From NCBI RefSeq assembly GCF_008802405.1, contig NZ_VZDO01000002.1, forward strand, positions 186,001 through 250,000: DNA of 64,000 nucleotides. Reading direction: 5' to 3'. Origin of the DNA: Plantimonas leprariae (GTDB taxonomy: Bacteria > Pseudomonadota > Alphaproteobacteria > Rhizobiales > Rhizobiaceae). Positions 34,987-44,759 of the stretch are shown one piece after another (position 1 is the stretch's first letter; the number at the start of each line of letters is the position of its first letter). The notes beneath the pieces were generated by a model. That model ran no database searches. It saw nothing but the letters and a program-made list of their open reading frames with translations, and was not told the DNA's origin. Made by a program: the position numbers and the translations under genes.

Positions 34987-36564
34987 TTATTGCGTCGGCG
35001 CGATCTGGGTCTGGGAGGGCGGCGGCACCGAGTTGCCCGACCCCGACGGTGCCGGTTGCTGCCCGGTCAACTGCTCGTCCGAAGAGGCCGACGGAGCCGG
35101 ACTGCCGCTCGGCGGCGCGCTGGCGACGACCGCCGGCTGAGCAATCGGCGCCGATGAATACGCGCTGATGGCGGCCTGCGAAACCGTGTCGGTCGCGACC
35201 GGCTTCGGGGTCACCGAACCATCGGCAGCCGCCACGCGCCAGACCACATTGCCGGCATCGTCCGCGACGAGGAGAGCGCCGGTGCCGTCGATCCCGACGC
35301 CGACCGGTCGTCCCCGGGCGTCGTCGCCATCAAGGAAGCCGGTGACGAAATCCTGCGCCTTGCCGGTAGGCTTGCCGTTCTCGAACGGCACGAAGACGAC
35401 CTTATAGCCGTTGTAGGCGTCGCGATTCCAGCTTCCATGCTCGCCGATGAACGCGCCGTTCGCGTACGGACCGGGCAATGCCGAACCGTTCGAAAAGGTC
35501 AGCCCGAGAGCGGCGACGTGACTGGACAGGGCGTAATCCGGCGGGATCGCCTTCGCCACCATATCGGGTCTCGGCGGATGCACCCGCTCGTCGACATGTT
35601 GGCCGTAGTAGCTCCACGGCCAACCGTAGAATGCTCCGTCCTTCACGGATGTCATGTAGTCCGGCACGAGGTTCGGACCGAGTTCGTCCCGCTCGTTCGC
35701 CACCGTCCACAGCACGCCGGTATCCGGATGGAAGGTCAGGCCGTTCGGGTTGCGAAGCCCGGACGCATAGACGCGCGCCGCGCCGGTCTGGCGATCGACC
35801 TGCCAGATGGCGGCCCGCCCCTTCTCCGCTTCCAGCCCGTTCTCGGTGATGTTGGAGTTCGATCCGACCGAGGCATAGAGATACTTGCCATCGGGGCTGA
35901 GGGCGAGATCCTTGGTCCAGTGATGGTCGATCGGACCGCCGGGAAGCGGCGTCAGCACACGCGGCTGCGCGCTGATCGACGTCTCGCCGAGCTGATACGG
36001 ATAGGCGAGTATCGCGTCCGTCGCGGCGACATAGAGCGTGCCATCGGCCCAGGCGACGCCGAAAGGCGAATGAAGGTCGTGCAGCAGGTCGAACCGCTCG
36101 TCCACCTTCCCGTCGCGGTTGGTGTCGCGCAGCAGCGTGATCGCGTTGCTCTTCTTCGGCGTCTGGCCGCCATCGCCATGGGCGATCGACATGATCCAGC
36201 CGCGGATCATGTCCTTCGGCCGGCTCAGCGGCTCGCTTTCCGGCCCTCGCGACTGGATCACCAGCACGTCCCCGTTCGGCAGCGTATGAACCGTTCGCGG
36301 GTTGGCGAGGTCGGTCGCATAGGGCGTGATGATCAATCCATCAGGCACCTTCGGCATCGCACCGTTTTGCCAGCCGACGACCTCGGCAACCTTGAGGTCC
36401 GGCGCGAGCGACGGGCTCGGCGGCGGCAGTTGCGGGTCGGGTCCGATCTGCGTCGAGACGTCGAAGTCGCCGCTACCACCGCCGTTGCAGCCCGCGGCCG
36501 CCAGCAGGAACAGGCTGCAGCCGGCGAGCAGCAGCGGCCGGGAGCGGATGAAGCGGCTAACCAT
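34987..36564 (-). CDS. Sorbosone dehydrogenase-like PQQ-type beta-propeller lipoprotein
   Basis: A 525-residue exported protein. The signal ends with the lipobox AAAGC (Cys about residue 26). Residues 60-430 form a six-bladed propeller of the soluble glucose/sorbosone dehydrogenase family: HSPFGVAWADGTLYVAATDA, GSNSNITENG, ASGLRNPNGLTFHPDTGVLW, FIGEHGSWNRDAYNGYKVVFV and GRPVGVGIDGTGALLVADD. The C-terminal 80 residues are low complexity (Pro, Ser, Ala, Gln) and are not part of the fold. Start overlaps the upstream DUF2231 gene by eight bases, a common partnership. Substrate and cofactor are unproven. Confidence 0.88.
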   Translation of the reverse strand: MVSRFIRSRPLLLAGCSLFLLAAAGCNGGGSGDFDVSTQIGPDPQLPPPSPSLAPDLKVAEVVGWQNGAMPKVPDGLIITPYATDLANPRTVHTLPNGDVLVIQSRGPESEPLSRPKDMIRGWIMSIAHGDGGQTPKKSNAITLLRDTNRDGKVDERFDLLHDLHSPFGVAWADGTLYVAATDAILAYPYQLGETSISAQPRVLTPLPGGPIDHHWTKDLALSPDGKYLYASVGSNSNITENGLEAEKGRAAIWQVDRQTGAARVYASGLRNPNGLTFHPDTGVLWTVANERDELGPNLVPDYMTSVKDGAFYGWPWSYYGQHVDERVHPPRPDMVAKAIPPDYALSSHVAALGLTFSNGSALPGPYANGAFIGEHGSWNRDAYNGYKVVFVPFENGKPTGKAQDFVTGFLDGDDARGRPVGVGIDGTGALLVADDAGNVVWRVAAADGSVTPKPVATDTVSQAAISAYSSAPIAQPAVVASAPPSGSPAPSASSDEQLTGQQPAPSGSGNSVPPPSQTQIAPTQ

Positions 36565-37012
36565 AGACGTTGCCCATTTCGAATGCGCGCGAAACCATGG
36601 CCCGCCGAAGCACGGCCGCGACCAGCATCAGGACGACGGTGACGGCAGAGAGTGCCAGACCGTATGGAACGACCGCCGTCCAGCCATCGCCGGCATGGAC
36701 GAAGCTGTTGACGATCGCGAGGATGAGGACGACCGCGCCGACGATCGCATGCGCCCAGGCCGCCCCGATGGCGCGGACCTCGCGCCGCAGAATGAAGTCG
36801 AACAGCCGAACCAGAGCTGCCAGCACCCCGAAGACGAGACCGGCGCACAGCAGCCAGGCCGAGAAGTACTGCCACATGAGGTTGGACGTGCGCCAGAAAG
36901 CGATGTCGGTCGCAAGCGTCAGGGTGAAACAGGCGATCGGAAACGCCGCCAGGATCGCATAAAGCGATCGACCGACGACGGCCGCGGCGATGGGTCGGTG
37001 CGAATAGGCCAT
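36557..37012 (-). CDS. DUF2231 membrane protein
   Basis: A 151-residue protein with four membrane segments: an N-terminal SLYAILAAFPIACFTLTLATD, then FSAWLLCAGLVFGVLAALVRL and two more. The early HP-free ...LYAILAAFP and later AHAIVGAVVLILAIVNSF match the DUF2231 family. Genes for it are often beside sorbosone-dehydrogenase-like genes; here they overlap by eight bases. It may anchor the partner or serve in electron transfer (some relatives bind haem); this is inference. Confidence 0.85.
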   Translation of the reverse strand: MAYSHRPIAAAVVGRSLYAILAAFPIACFTLTLATDIAFWRTSNLMWQYFSAWLLCAGLVFGVLAALVRLFDFILRREVRAIGAAWAHAIVGAVVLILAIVNSFVHAGDGWTAVVPYGLALSAVTVVLMLVAAVLRRAMVSRAFEMGNVYG

Positions 37013-37279
37013 CGAACTACTCCATACGCCGCGATCGGATCCGTCGTCCCTGTAAGAACGGCGGCGACATCGGGTTCCATCGAGCGCCGAGCACAAGCGC
37101 CGAACGTGCGTCGCCTGCCATTGCCGCGGCCCATCAGCGGCTTCGCGCTCGTCGATCCAGGCGTCAGGCGCAAGCTGCCCAAGATTTCGCGCGACACACC
37201 TCAAAGGTGTGATAAAGCTTACGCTTCGACACATGCTGTGCCGTCGAACGAGCGCTTTCTGCCCAACGCGGAAACCACG

Positions 37280-37516
37280 ATGCGGCCTTTGACCGGCGAC
37301 GATACGCTGCTGATGCTGCTGGACGGCCTCTGCCAGTCCATCGCGCGCCTCGTCGAAGCGGCTCGCGAGCTCGCGGCCATCGATCCCGACGCTTCGGAGG
37401 AAGAAGATGCCACGAGGAGGGAGGCGATGGCGGCTGAGCACCCGTCTCCCTCACCTACGAGCGACGACGAACCAGACCGTGCGGAAAGACAAGCTTACGA
37501 CGTAGCGTCGCGTTAG
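37280..37516 (+). CDS. Hypothetical small protein
   Basis: A possible 78-residue protein from ATG 37280. The first part is a helix (TGDDTLLMLLDGLCQSIARLVEAARELAAID), the rest acidic and disordered. No family is recognised. An AT-richer stretch before it (37201-37235) could be a promoter. It lies between the divergent DUF2231 gene and tRNA-Lys. The 267 bases from 37013 to 37279 hold no other gene. Confidence 0.4.
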   Translation: MRPLTGDDTLLMLLDGLCQSIARLVEAARELAAIDPDASEEEDATRREAMAAEHPSPSPTSDDEPDRAERQAYDVASR

Positions 37517-37544
37517 CTCTAAATGCGATGAAGCTACGGAGTGT

Positions 37545-37620
37545 TGGTGGGTGCACTAGGGATCGAACCTAGGACAAGCTGATTAAGAGTCAGCTGCTCT
37601 ACCAACTGAGCTATGCACCC
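37545..37620 (-). tRNA. tRNA-Lys (anticodon CUU)
   Basis: On the minus strand the sequence folds into a full cloverleaf: acceptor stem GGGTGCA/TGCACCC (37614-37620 with 37549-37555), D-arm GCTC-AGTTGGTA-GAGC, anticodon stem GCTGA/TCAGC with loop CTCTTAA (anticodon CTT, lysine codon AAG), and T-arm CTAGG-TTCGATC-CCTAG. The 3' CCA is encoded (complement of TGG at 37545-37547). Confidence 0.98.
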
Positions 37621-37743
37621 GAACCGTACCGTCAGCACCTGAGCACCGCCAGCGAGGAGCCGCTATATATGCGGCGGTTCGTCGTCTGTCTACCTCGAAA
37701 ACGCGGCAAACGAACCCCCGCTGCAGGCGGAACGCGACTTCGT

Positions 37744-38211
37744 TCAGAACCAACGGACGTTGCGGATCAATGCCAGCGGCAGGGCGCGCGGCACGATCCG
37801 CAGGATGTCTTCCGATCTCGGTTCGGCATGGCTCGGCAACGGCTTCGGCTCGTCATGCACGTACGGCGAAGGCGCCTCTTCGTGCTCCGCCGAATCGAGA
37901 AAGTGGATGCCGGCCAGCATGCCGCGTCGATAGACGAGGCGAGCCGGACGCAGTTCCTTGGTTTCGCCGATCCGCACGCCGAACTCGCGCGGCAGGTGCG
38001 CCGACTCGTCGAGCGTCAGCAGAGCGCCGGTCGACGATATGTTGCGGACGATGCAGTCGAACGTCGAGTTCATGTTGTTGAAGTACACTTTCGCGCGCTT
38101 CAACGTCTTGATGCGCGGCGCGATCCGGCGCTCCGGGTCGTCGTCCTCGAGTACTTCCGGCGGTACGTTGCTCAGCAGGCTCACGGCAGCCCGTTCCAAT
38201 GGAGACCGCAC
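37744..38211 (-). CDS. PilZ domain protein
   Basis: A 155-residue protein with one PilZ domain at about residues 28-110. The cyclic-di-GMP motifs are RRIAPRIKTLKRA (RxxxR region) and the downstream CIVRNISSTGALL (D/NxSxxG). The C-terminal 45 residues are polar with no domain. It probably binds c-di-GMP and links second-messenger level to surface or motility traits. It lies between tRNA-Lys and ilvC, transcribed alone. Confidence 0.88.
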   Translation of the reverse strand: MRSPLERAAVSLLSNVPPEVLEDDDPERRIAPRIKTLKRAKVYFNNMNSTFDCIVRNISSTGALLTLDESAHLPREFGVRIGETKELRPARLVYRRGMLAGIHFLDSAEHEEAPSPYVHDEPKPLPSHAEPRSEDILRIVPRALPLALIRNVRWF

Positions 38212-38249
38212 GATATTGCTCGGAGCCGGTTACCGGCGCGTTAAGCGGC

Positions 38250-38266
38250 GGGAGGCAGGGCCTCCC
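38250..38266 (-). terminator. Hairpin downstream of ilvC
   Basis: A perfect seven-base stem (GGGAGGC 38250-38256, GCCTCCC 38260-38266) with a three-base loop, 22 bases beyond the ilvC stop. The sequence after it on the minus strand (GCCGCTTAACG) has no U-run, so it may only protect the 3' end. Confidence 0.45.
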
Positions 38267-38287
38267 ACCGCGTAAATCGTTAAGAAA

Positions 38288-40004
<1,717 letters not shown>

Positions 40005-40009
40005 TCCAT

Positions 40010-40032
40010 CCGTACCGTACGTTACGGTACGG
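40010..40032. promoter_or_regulatory. Perfect palindromic operator of the TetR regulator
   Basis: Arms CCGTACCGTA (40010-40019) and TACGGTACGG (40023-40032) are exact inverted copies around CGT. The ten-base arms each contain an internal repeat of the GTAC core. It is placed five bases upstream of the tetR start codon, so bound protein would block transcription initiation or early elongation: autoregulation is likely. Confidence 0.8.
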
Positions 40033-40107
40033 CGGTTTAGCGTGACACCGATGACGTGACAAGCACCATTCGCCGTCGGGTTCCGCTTTCACCAGACGCG
40101 GGACGCC

Positions 40108-41235
40108 TCAGCGGACGACGGTCAGTTTCTCAGCCGCTCGGGTGATCGCGGTATAGAGCCAGCGCTCGCGAGTGTCCTTGAACGCCCAGCTCTCGTCGAA
40201 CAGCATGACGTCGTTCCACTGCGAGCCCTGCGCCTTATGGACGGTCAGGGCGTAGCCGAAGTCGAAGTCGTCGAAACGCTTCTTCAGCGCCCATGCCACC
40301 TCGTCGTCCGGTGCTTCGAAAGCCGACTTCAGCAGCTTGATCTTCGCGGCGCCCTGATCGACATCGTCTTCCTCCGGGCGCACGATCAGGTTGATGCCGG
40401 GCTTGGTGGATTCCGGCGAGGCCGTCATCACCTGCCAGAGCGAGCCGTTCAGCAGCGACTTCGCCGGGTCGTTGCGCAGGCAGACCAGCTTGTCGCCGGC
40501 ACGCGGCAGCGGACCGTCGAAGCCCTTCAACTCCCGCAGTCTCGCATTGTAGCGCCGGCGCGTCCGGTTCGTGCCGACCAGCACTTGGTCCGCCTTCATC
40601 ACGGCCTCACGCTCCACGTCGCGCCGGGAGATGACCTTCGCCGCGCCGAAGTCGCCGTAGTCCAGCGTACCGCCTTCCCGGACGGTCTGGGCCAGCGCCA
40701 CGATGGGGTTGTCCCGCGCCTGCCGATGGATCTCCGTCAGGAGGAAGTCGGGCTCCGCCTCCGTGAAGAAGCCGCCGCCGGAGACGGGCGGAAGCTGGCC
40801 GGGATCGCCGAGCACCAGAACCGGCTTGCCGAAGGACAGAAGATCACGGCCGAGCGGCTCGTCCACCATGGAGCATTCGTCCACGACGATCAGCTTCGAC
40901 TTCGCGATCGGGCTCTGCCGGTTGAGCGAGAAGGTCGGCGAGACGCGCGAGGTGCCCTTCTCCTCGTCCTCCACCGTTTCCTCGCCGCGCGGGCGATAGA
41001 TGAGGGAGTGTATCGTGCGAGCGTTCTTCGCGCCCTTCGAGCGCAGCACCTGCGCCGCCTTGCCGGTGAAGGCCGCGAACTGCACCGTGCCGTCGATGTG
41101 GCTGGCGAAGTGCCTGGCGAGCGTCGTCTTGCCGGTGCCGGCATAGCCGAACAGGCGGAAGACCTGCTGGCCGCCCGACTTCAGCCAATCGCCAACCGCC
41201 TTCAACGCATCGTCCTGTTGCGGCGAGAACTGCAT
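40108..41235 (-). CDS. RecD-like (Dda-type) superfamily 1 DNA helicase
   Basis: A 375-residue helicase without a RecD N-terminal domain. Walker A is GYAGTGKTTLA, Walker B VVDECSMVD, then GDPGQLPPV, and the C-terminal motifs TVHKAQGSQW and YTAITRAAEKL. The family (ATP-dependent RecD-like or phage Dda-like, UvrD_C_2) unwinds DNA 5' to 3'. No recBC neighbours are present. It is common in Rhizobiales with this size. Role is probably DNA repair or replication restart. Confidence 0.92.
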   Translation of the reverse strand: MQFSPQQDDALKAVGDWLKSGGQQVFRLFGYAGTGKTTLARHFASHIDGTVQFAAFTGKAAQVLRSKGAKNARTIHSLIYRPRGEETVEDEEKGTSRVSPTFSLNRQSPIAKSKLIVVDECSMVDEPLGRDLLSFGKPVLVLGDPGQLPPVSGGGFFTEAEPDFLLTEIHRQARDNPIVALAQTVREGGTLDYGDFGAAKVISRRDVEREAVMKADQVLVGTNRTRRRYNARLRELKGFDGPLPRAGDKLVCLRNDPAKSLLNGSLWQVMTASPESTKPGINLIVRPEEDDVDQGAAKIKLLKSAFEAPDDEVAWALKKRFDDFDFGYALTVHKAQGSQWNDVMLFDESWAFKDTRERWLYTAITRAAEKLTVVR

Positions 41236-41353
41236 CGATCAGGCGAGGTCCCTACTGTCGATTTCACCGAACTCGCGCGCCGGCGGTGAAACCGCACAAT
41301 CTTGCCACAACGACGCCGTGCCCGAGTAGCTCGACCGCGCGTTTGGGCAGGAG

Positions 41354-41506
41354 CTATGAAATCTTCCCAGGGCGCCGCTCTGGCTTCCCCGATAAAAGCT
41401 CGTTTTCCACGGCCACTCGAACTGCTTCTTCGAGGTCGATCCCGTGCCTTGCGGCAAGTTCTCGTATCAGAACGAGCGTCCGCTCGTCGCGAATGTCGAA
41501 CGCCAA
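41354..41506 (-). CDS. VapB-like (Rv0623-type) antitoxin, no toxin beside it
   Basis: A 50-residue protein from TTG 41506, with GAGGAG directly upstream (complement 41511-41516). It reads MAFDIRDERTLVLIRELAARHG then EEAVRVAVENEL, the start and RHH-type pattern of the Rv0623/VapB antitoxin family (PSK operon TF). The C-terminus is short (ELLSGKPERRPGKIS), so it lacks a long toxin-binding tail. No PIN-domain toxin gene follows: the next 118 bases on this strand are non-coding and the helicase start comes after. It may be a remnant or an orphan that acts elsewhere. Confidence 0.6.
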   Translation of the reverse strand: MAFDIRDERTLVLIRELAARHGIDLEEAVRVAVENELLSGKPERRPGKIS

Positions 41507-41570
41507 TCGTCGCTCCTCACCTATCTCGATATAGCGCTCACAGGCCGTGAACACAAGGTGAACGATCGAC

Positions 41571-42167
41571 CTAGTGCCGCAGCATCGGCCATAGAGACGC
41601 GACGAGCAGCACGCCCATCGCGACGTTGAAAATTCGCAGCCTTCGCGGATTCGCCAGCAGGCTGCGCAGCGCGACGCCAAACGTCGTCCAGACCGACACG
41701 CTCGGGAAATTGACCAAGCCGAATGCGAAGCTGACGATCAGCACGGACAGCCCCGGCGCGGTCGCGTTCGTGTAGGCGCCCATCGCCGCGAGCGCCATGG
41801 TCCACGCCTTCGGGTTCACCCATTGGAATAGGGCGGCTTCCGTGAACGTCATCGGCCGGGCGGTTTCCTTGCCCGTCCCGATCCCACGCGCGGAGGCGAT
41901 CTTCCAGGCGAGCCAGAGAAGATAGGCGGCGCTGAGCCACTTCATCGCCTTCTCCAGCGCTGGGTAGGCGGCGAGCAGCCCGCCGAGCACGAAGCCGACC
42001 GAAAGCAGCAGCGCCACGAACCCGACGGCGATGCCGAGCATGTGCGGGATGGTCCGTCGGAAGCCGAAGTTCACGCCGGACGCCATCAGCATCATGTTGT
42101 TCGGCCCCGGCGTCACGGACGACACGAAGGCGAAGGCGAGCAGCGCCAGGAAGACGTCGAGGGTCAC
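41571..42167 (-). CDS. LysE family amino-acid exporter
   Basis: A 198-residue membrane protein with six helices. The family start is FVSSVTPGPNNMMLMASGVNFG (LysE/RhtB signature, residues 16-37), and the middle has AAYLLWLAWKIAS and FQWVNPKAWTMALAAMGAY. GTG at 42167 is the start; the open frame continues upstream but reads through the ilvH stop region. It exports amino acids or small analogues. It follows ilvH by 23 bases on the same strand, so it could be in the ilvBH operon and export excess branched-chain products; this is inference. Confidence 0.9.
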   Translation of the reverse strand: MTLDVFLALLAFAFVSSVTPGPNNMMLMASGVNFGFRRTIPHMLGIAVGFVALLLSVGFVLGGLLAAYPALEKAMKWLSAAYLLWLAWKIASARGIGTGKETARPMTFTEAALFQWVNPKAWTMALAAMGAYTNATAPGLSVLIVSFAFGLVNFPSVSVWTTFGVALRSLLANPRRLRIFNVAMGVLLVASLWPMLRH

Positions 42168-42190
42168 GGAGGTTCGGTCCGACCGGCGAG

Positions 42191-42763
42191 TTACATCGGG
42201 TCGGCGCCGCGGGTCAGCGCCGCGACGCCGGTGCGGCACACCTCGACGAGGCCGAGCGGCTTCATGATCGCGATGAACTTGTCGAGCTTCGACGGGCGGC
42301 CGGTCAGCTCGAACACGAAATGGTCGATCGAGGAATCGACCACCTTCGCGCGGAACACGTCGGCGAGGCGCAGCGCTTCCATGCGCTGGTCCCCCTCGCC
42401 CGCCACCTTGACGATGGCGAGCTCGCGCTCGATCGGCCCCGTCTCGCCGTCGTCGCCGGCCTGGCGCGTCAGATCCACCACGCGGTGCACCGGCACGATG
42501 CGGTCGAGCTGGCTCTTGATCTGCTCGATGATATGGCGCGTGCCCCGCGTCACCACCGTGATGCGGGACAGATGCTTCTCGTGCTCGGTCTCGGAGACGG
42601 TCAGGCTCTCGATATTGTAGCCGCGCCCCGAGAAGAGGCCGATGACCCGGGCGAGGACGCCCGGTTCGTTGTCGACGATGAGCGCGAGCGTTCGCGCTTC
42701 CACGGGCTCCTTCTCGGCCTCGATGAAATAGGCGGACGCGGGCGGCTGGACGGGACGGTTCAT
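42191..42763 (-). CDS. ilvH: Acetolactate synthase small (regulatory) subunit
   Basis: A 190-residue subunit that confers valine feedback inhibition on IlvB/IlvI. N-terminal ACT domain: TLALIVDNEPGVLARVIGLFSGRGYNIESLTV. The second ACT-like domain follows after residue 100 with IVKVAGEGDQRMEALRLADVF. It starts two bases after the ilvB stop (GTC-ATG junction), so it is translationally coupled. Length and domains are standard. Confidence 0.96.
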   Translation of the reverse strand: MNRPVQPPASAYFIEAEKEPVEARTLALIVDNEPGVLARVIGLFSGRGYNIESLTVSETEHEKHLSRITVVTRGTRHIIEQIKSQLDRIVPVHRVVDLTRQAGDDGETGPIERELAIVKVAGEGDQRMEALRLADVFRAKVVDSSIDHFVFELTGRPSKLDKFIAIMKPLGLVEVCRTGVAALTRGADPM

Positions 42764-42765
42764 GG

Positions 42766-44550
42766 TCAGACGAGTTCCCGGCCCTTCGCGTCGATGGCCG
42801 CCGCGACGGCCTCGTCGGTCGCCTCGTCCGGCAGCATCATCTCGTTGTGCGCGCGCCCCGAGGGGATCATCGGGAAGCAGTTCGCGAGGTTCGCGACGCA
42901 GCAGTCGAAGATCACCGGCTTGTCGACCGCGATCATCTCGCGGATCGCATCGTCGAGGTCGCCCGGCTTCTCGCAGCGCAACCCGACGCCGCCATAGGCT
43001 GCCGCCAGCTTCACGAAGTCCGGCAGCGCCTCCGAATAGGAATGCGACAGCCGGTTGCCGTGCAGGAGCTGCTGCCACTGCCGCACCATCCCCATGTACT
43101 GGTTGTTGAGGATGAAGATCTTGATCGGCGCGCCGTACTGCACCGCCGCCGACATCTCCTGCATCGTCATCTGCACGGAGGCGTCGCCCGCGATGTCGAT
43201 GACGAGCGCGTCCGGATGCGCGATCTGGACGCCGAGCGCCGCCGGCAGGCCGTAGCCCATGGTGCCGAGGCCGCCGGACGTCATCCAGCGGTTCGGCTCC
43301 TCGAAGCCGTAGAACTGCGCCGCCCACATCTGGTGCTGGCCGACCTCGGTCGTGATGTAGGTCTCGCGATGCTTCGTCAGCTCGTAGAGCCGCTGCACCG
43401 CATATTGCGGCATGATCGTCTTCTGGTCCTGCGTGAACGCGAAGCAGTTGCGCGCCCGCCAACCGTCGATCTTCCGCCACCAACCGGTCAGCGCCTCGCC
43501 GTCCGCGCGGCAGTTCTCCTCCTTCCAGACCCGGACCATGTCGGACAGGACGTGCCCGACGTCGCCGATGATCGGAAGCTCGACATGGACCGTCTTGTTG
43601 ATCGAGGACGGATCGATGTCGATGTGGATCTTCTTCGAGTTCGGCGAGAACGCGTCGAGGCGGCCGGTGATGCGGTCGTCGAAACGCGCGCCGATGCACA
43701 GCATGACGTCGCATTCGTGCATCGCGAGATTCGCTTGATAGGAGCCATGCATGCCGAGCATGCCGAGCCACGACCTTCCGGACGCCGGATAGGCGCCGAG
43801 CCCCATCAGCGTCGAGGTGATCGGGAAGCCCGTCAGTTCCACGAGCTCGCGCAGGAGGCGGCTCGCCTCCGGCCCAGAATTGACGACGCCGCCACCGGAA
43901 TAGATGACCGGCCGCTTCGCCCCCTCCAGCATGGAAACGGCGGTGCGGATGCGCTCGATGTCGGCCTCGAGCCTCACGCGGTAGCTTTCGTGCCGCTGCT
44001 TCGGCTCCGGCGGCGTATAGGTGCCGGTCGCGAACTGGACGTCCTTCGGAACGTCGACGACGACCGGTCCCGGCCGGCCCGAGGTCGCGACGTAGAACGC
44101 CTCGTGCAGGATGCGGGCGAGATCCTCGACGTTCTTCACCAGCCAGTTGTGCTTGGTGCACGGCCGTGTGATGCCGACCGTGTCGCATTCCTGGAAGGCG
44201 TCGGAGCCGATCAGCGTCGTCGGGACCTGTCCCGTGATGCAGACGAGCGGGATCGAGTCCATCAGCGCGTCCTGCAGCGGCGTGACGGCGTTGGTCGCAC
44301 CCGGACCGGACGTGACGAGCATGACGCCCGGCTTGCCGGTGGAGCGTGCATAGCCTTCGGCGGCATGGCCGGCGCCCTGCTCGTGCCGGACGAGGATATG
44401 CTTCACGTCCTCCTGCTGGAAGAGGACGTCGTAGATCGGCAGCACCGCGCCGCCCGGGTAGCCGAAGAGGTGCTCGACCCCGTGGTCCTTCATGGCCTGG
44501 ACGACCATCTGGGCGCCCGTCATCCTGCGTTGTCCGGCAGTCATCGTCAT
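42766..44550 (-). CDS. ilvB: Acetolactate synthase large (catalytic) subunit
   Basis: ThDP- and FAD-dependent enzyme that condenses pyruvate to acetolactate, first step of valine/isoleucine synthesis. The 594-residue protein has HLFGYPGGAVLPIYD (catalytic Glu in the nearby VRHEQGAGHAAEGYAR), and the ThDP motif GDASVQMTMQEM ... NNQYMGMVRQWQ. The start is ATG at 44550 (a second ATG at 44544); the longer open frame reaches the attenuator and is excluded. A leader with a small Ile/Leu/Val-rich peptide and a terminator lies 92 bases upstream. Confidence 0.96.
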   Translation of the reverse strand: MTMTAGQRRMTGAQMVVQAMKDHGVEHLFGYPGGAVLPIYDVLFQQEDVKHILVRHEQGAGHAAEGYARSTGKPGVMLVTSGPGATNAVTPLQDALMDSIPLVCITGQVPTTLIGSDAFQECDTVGITRPCTKHNWLVKNVEDLARILHEAFYVATSGRPGPVVVDVPKDVQFATGTYTPPEPKQRHESYRVRLEADIERIRTAVSMLEGAKRPVIYSGGGVVNSGPEASRLLRELVELTGFPITSTLMGLGAYPASGRSWLGMLGMHGSYQANLAMHECDVMLCIGARFDDRITGRLDAFSPNSKKIHIDIDPSSINKTVHVELPIIGDVGHVLSDMVRVWKEENCRADGEALTGWWRKIDGWRARNCFAFTQDQKTIMPQYAVQRLYELTKHRETYITTEVGQHQMWAAQFYGFEEPNRWMTSGGLGTMGYGLPAALGVQIAHPDALVIDIAGDASVQMTMQEMSAAVQYGAPIKIFILNNQYMGMVRQWQQLLHGNRLSHSYSEALPDFVKLAAAYGGVGLRCEKPGDLDDAIREMIAVDKPVIFDCCVANLANCFPMIPSGRAHNEMMLPDEATDEAVAAAIDAKGRELV

Positions 44551-44641
44551 CGGTCCGCTTGGCTTTTGTCGGGGTCGCCGCTGGTTCGGCCGATCGCCCG
44601 GTGCTGATTGGTCTTGAACTCGTGTCTGGGATTTGGGCAAC

Positions 44642-44665
44642 AAAAAAGGCCCGCTTGGGGCCTTT
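44642..44665 (-). terminator. Attenuator of the ilvBH operon
   Basis: On the minus strand an eight-base stem (AAAGGCCC / GGGCCTTT, 44645-44652 with 44658-44665) closes a five-base loop and is followed by a run of U (complement of A at 44642-44647). It lies between the leader peptide and ilvB. It is the classical terminator of a leader-peptide attenuation system. Confidence 0.85.
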
Positions 44666-44672
44666 GGATCGA

Positions 44673-44723
44673 GCGCACACGTGGCATAAGCCGGACGGTC
44701 CCTAGACCGTCTCGCGTGTGCGC
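44673..44723 (-). promoter_or_regulatory. Alternative leader RNA structure of ilvBH
   Basis: Two nested helices: GCGCACACG (44715-44723) pairs with CGTGTGCGC (44673-44681), and inside it GACGGTC (44705-44711) pairs with GACCGTC (44694-44700) with the leader-peptide stop codon UAG in the loop. This is the pause or anti-antiterminator element expected 5' of an attenuator: a ribosome stalled at the Ile/Leu/Val codons would change which helices form. The pairing is read from sequence; the mechanism follows the known attenuation model. Confidence 0.7.
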
Positions 44724-44752
44724 CCCCGTACGAGAATAAGAATCGTCATCAT
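44702..44752 (-). CDS. ilvBH leader peptide
   Basis: A 16-residue peptide, MMTILILVRGRTRETV, ending at UAG. Five consecutive codons are ATT CTT ATT CTC GTA (Ile-Leu-Ile-Leu-Val), the three amino acids the operon makes. Shortage of the charged tRNAs would stall the ribosome there. The start codon almost coincides with the predicted transcription start (see promoter entry), so the peptide may be translated from a leaderless RNA. The second ATG (44749) is an equally possible start. Confidence 0.85.
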   Translation of the reverse strand: MMTILILVRGRTRETV

Positions 44753-44759
44753 GACGGAA

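Noticed and set aside
36326-37279. Plus-strand frame extending upstream of the 37280 start, over DUF2231
   Set aside because: It runs antisense to DUF2231 and the propeller gene; only the last 78 codons could be real.
41239-41353. PIN toxin downstream of the VapB-like antitoxin
   Set aside because: The 115 bases are too short for a PIN domain and the frame found there has no acidic PIN residues.
42847-44607. A 586-codon plus-strand frame opposite ilvB
   Set aside because: Shadow frame: the minus-strand acetolactate synthase is unambiguous and the plus-strand translation is low-complexity Arg/Asp/Val.
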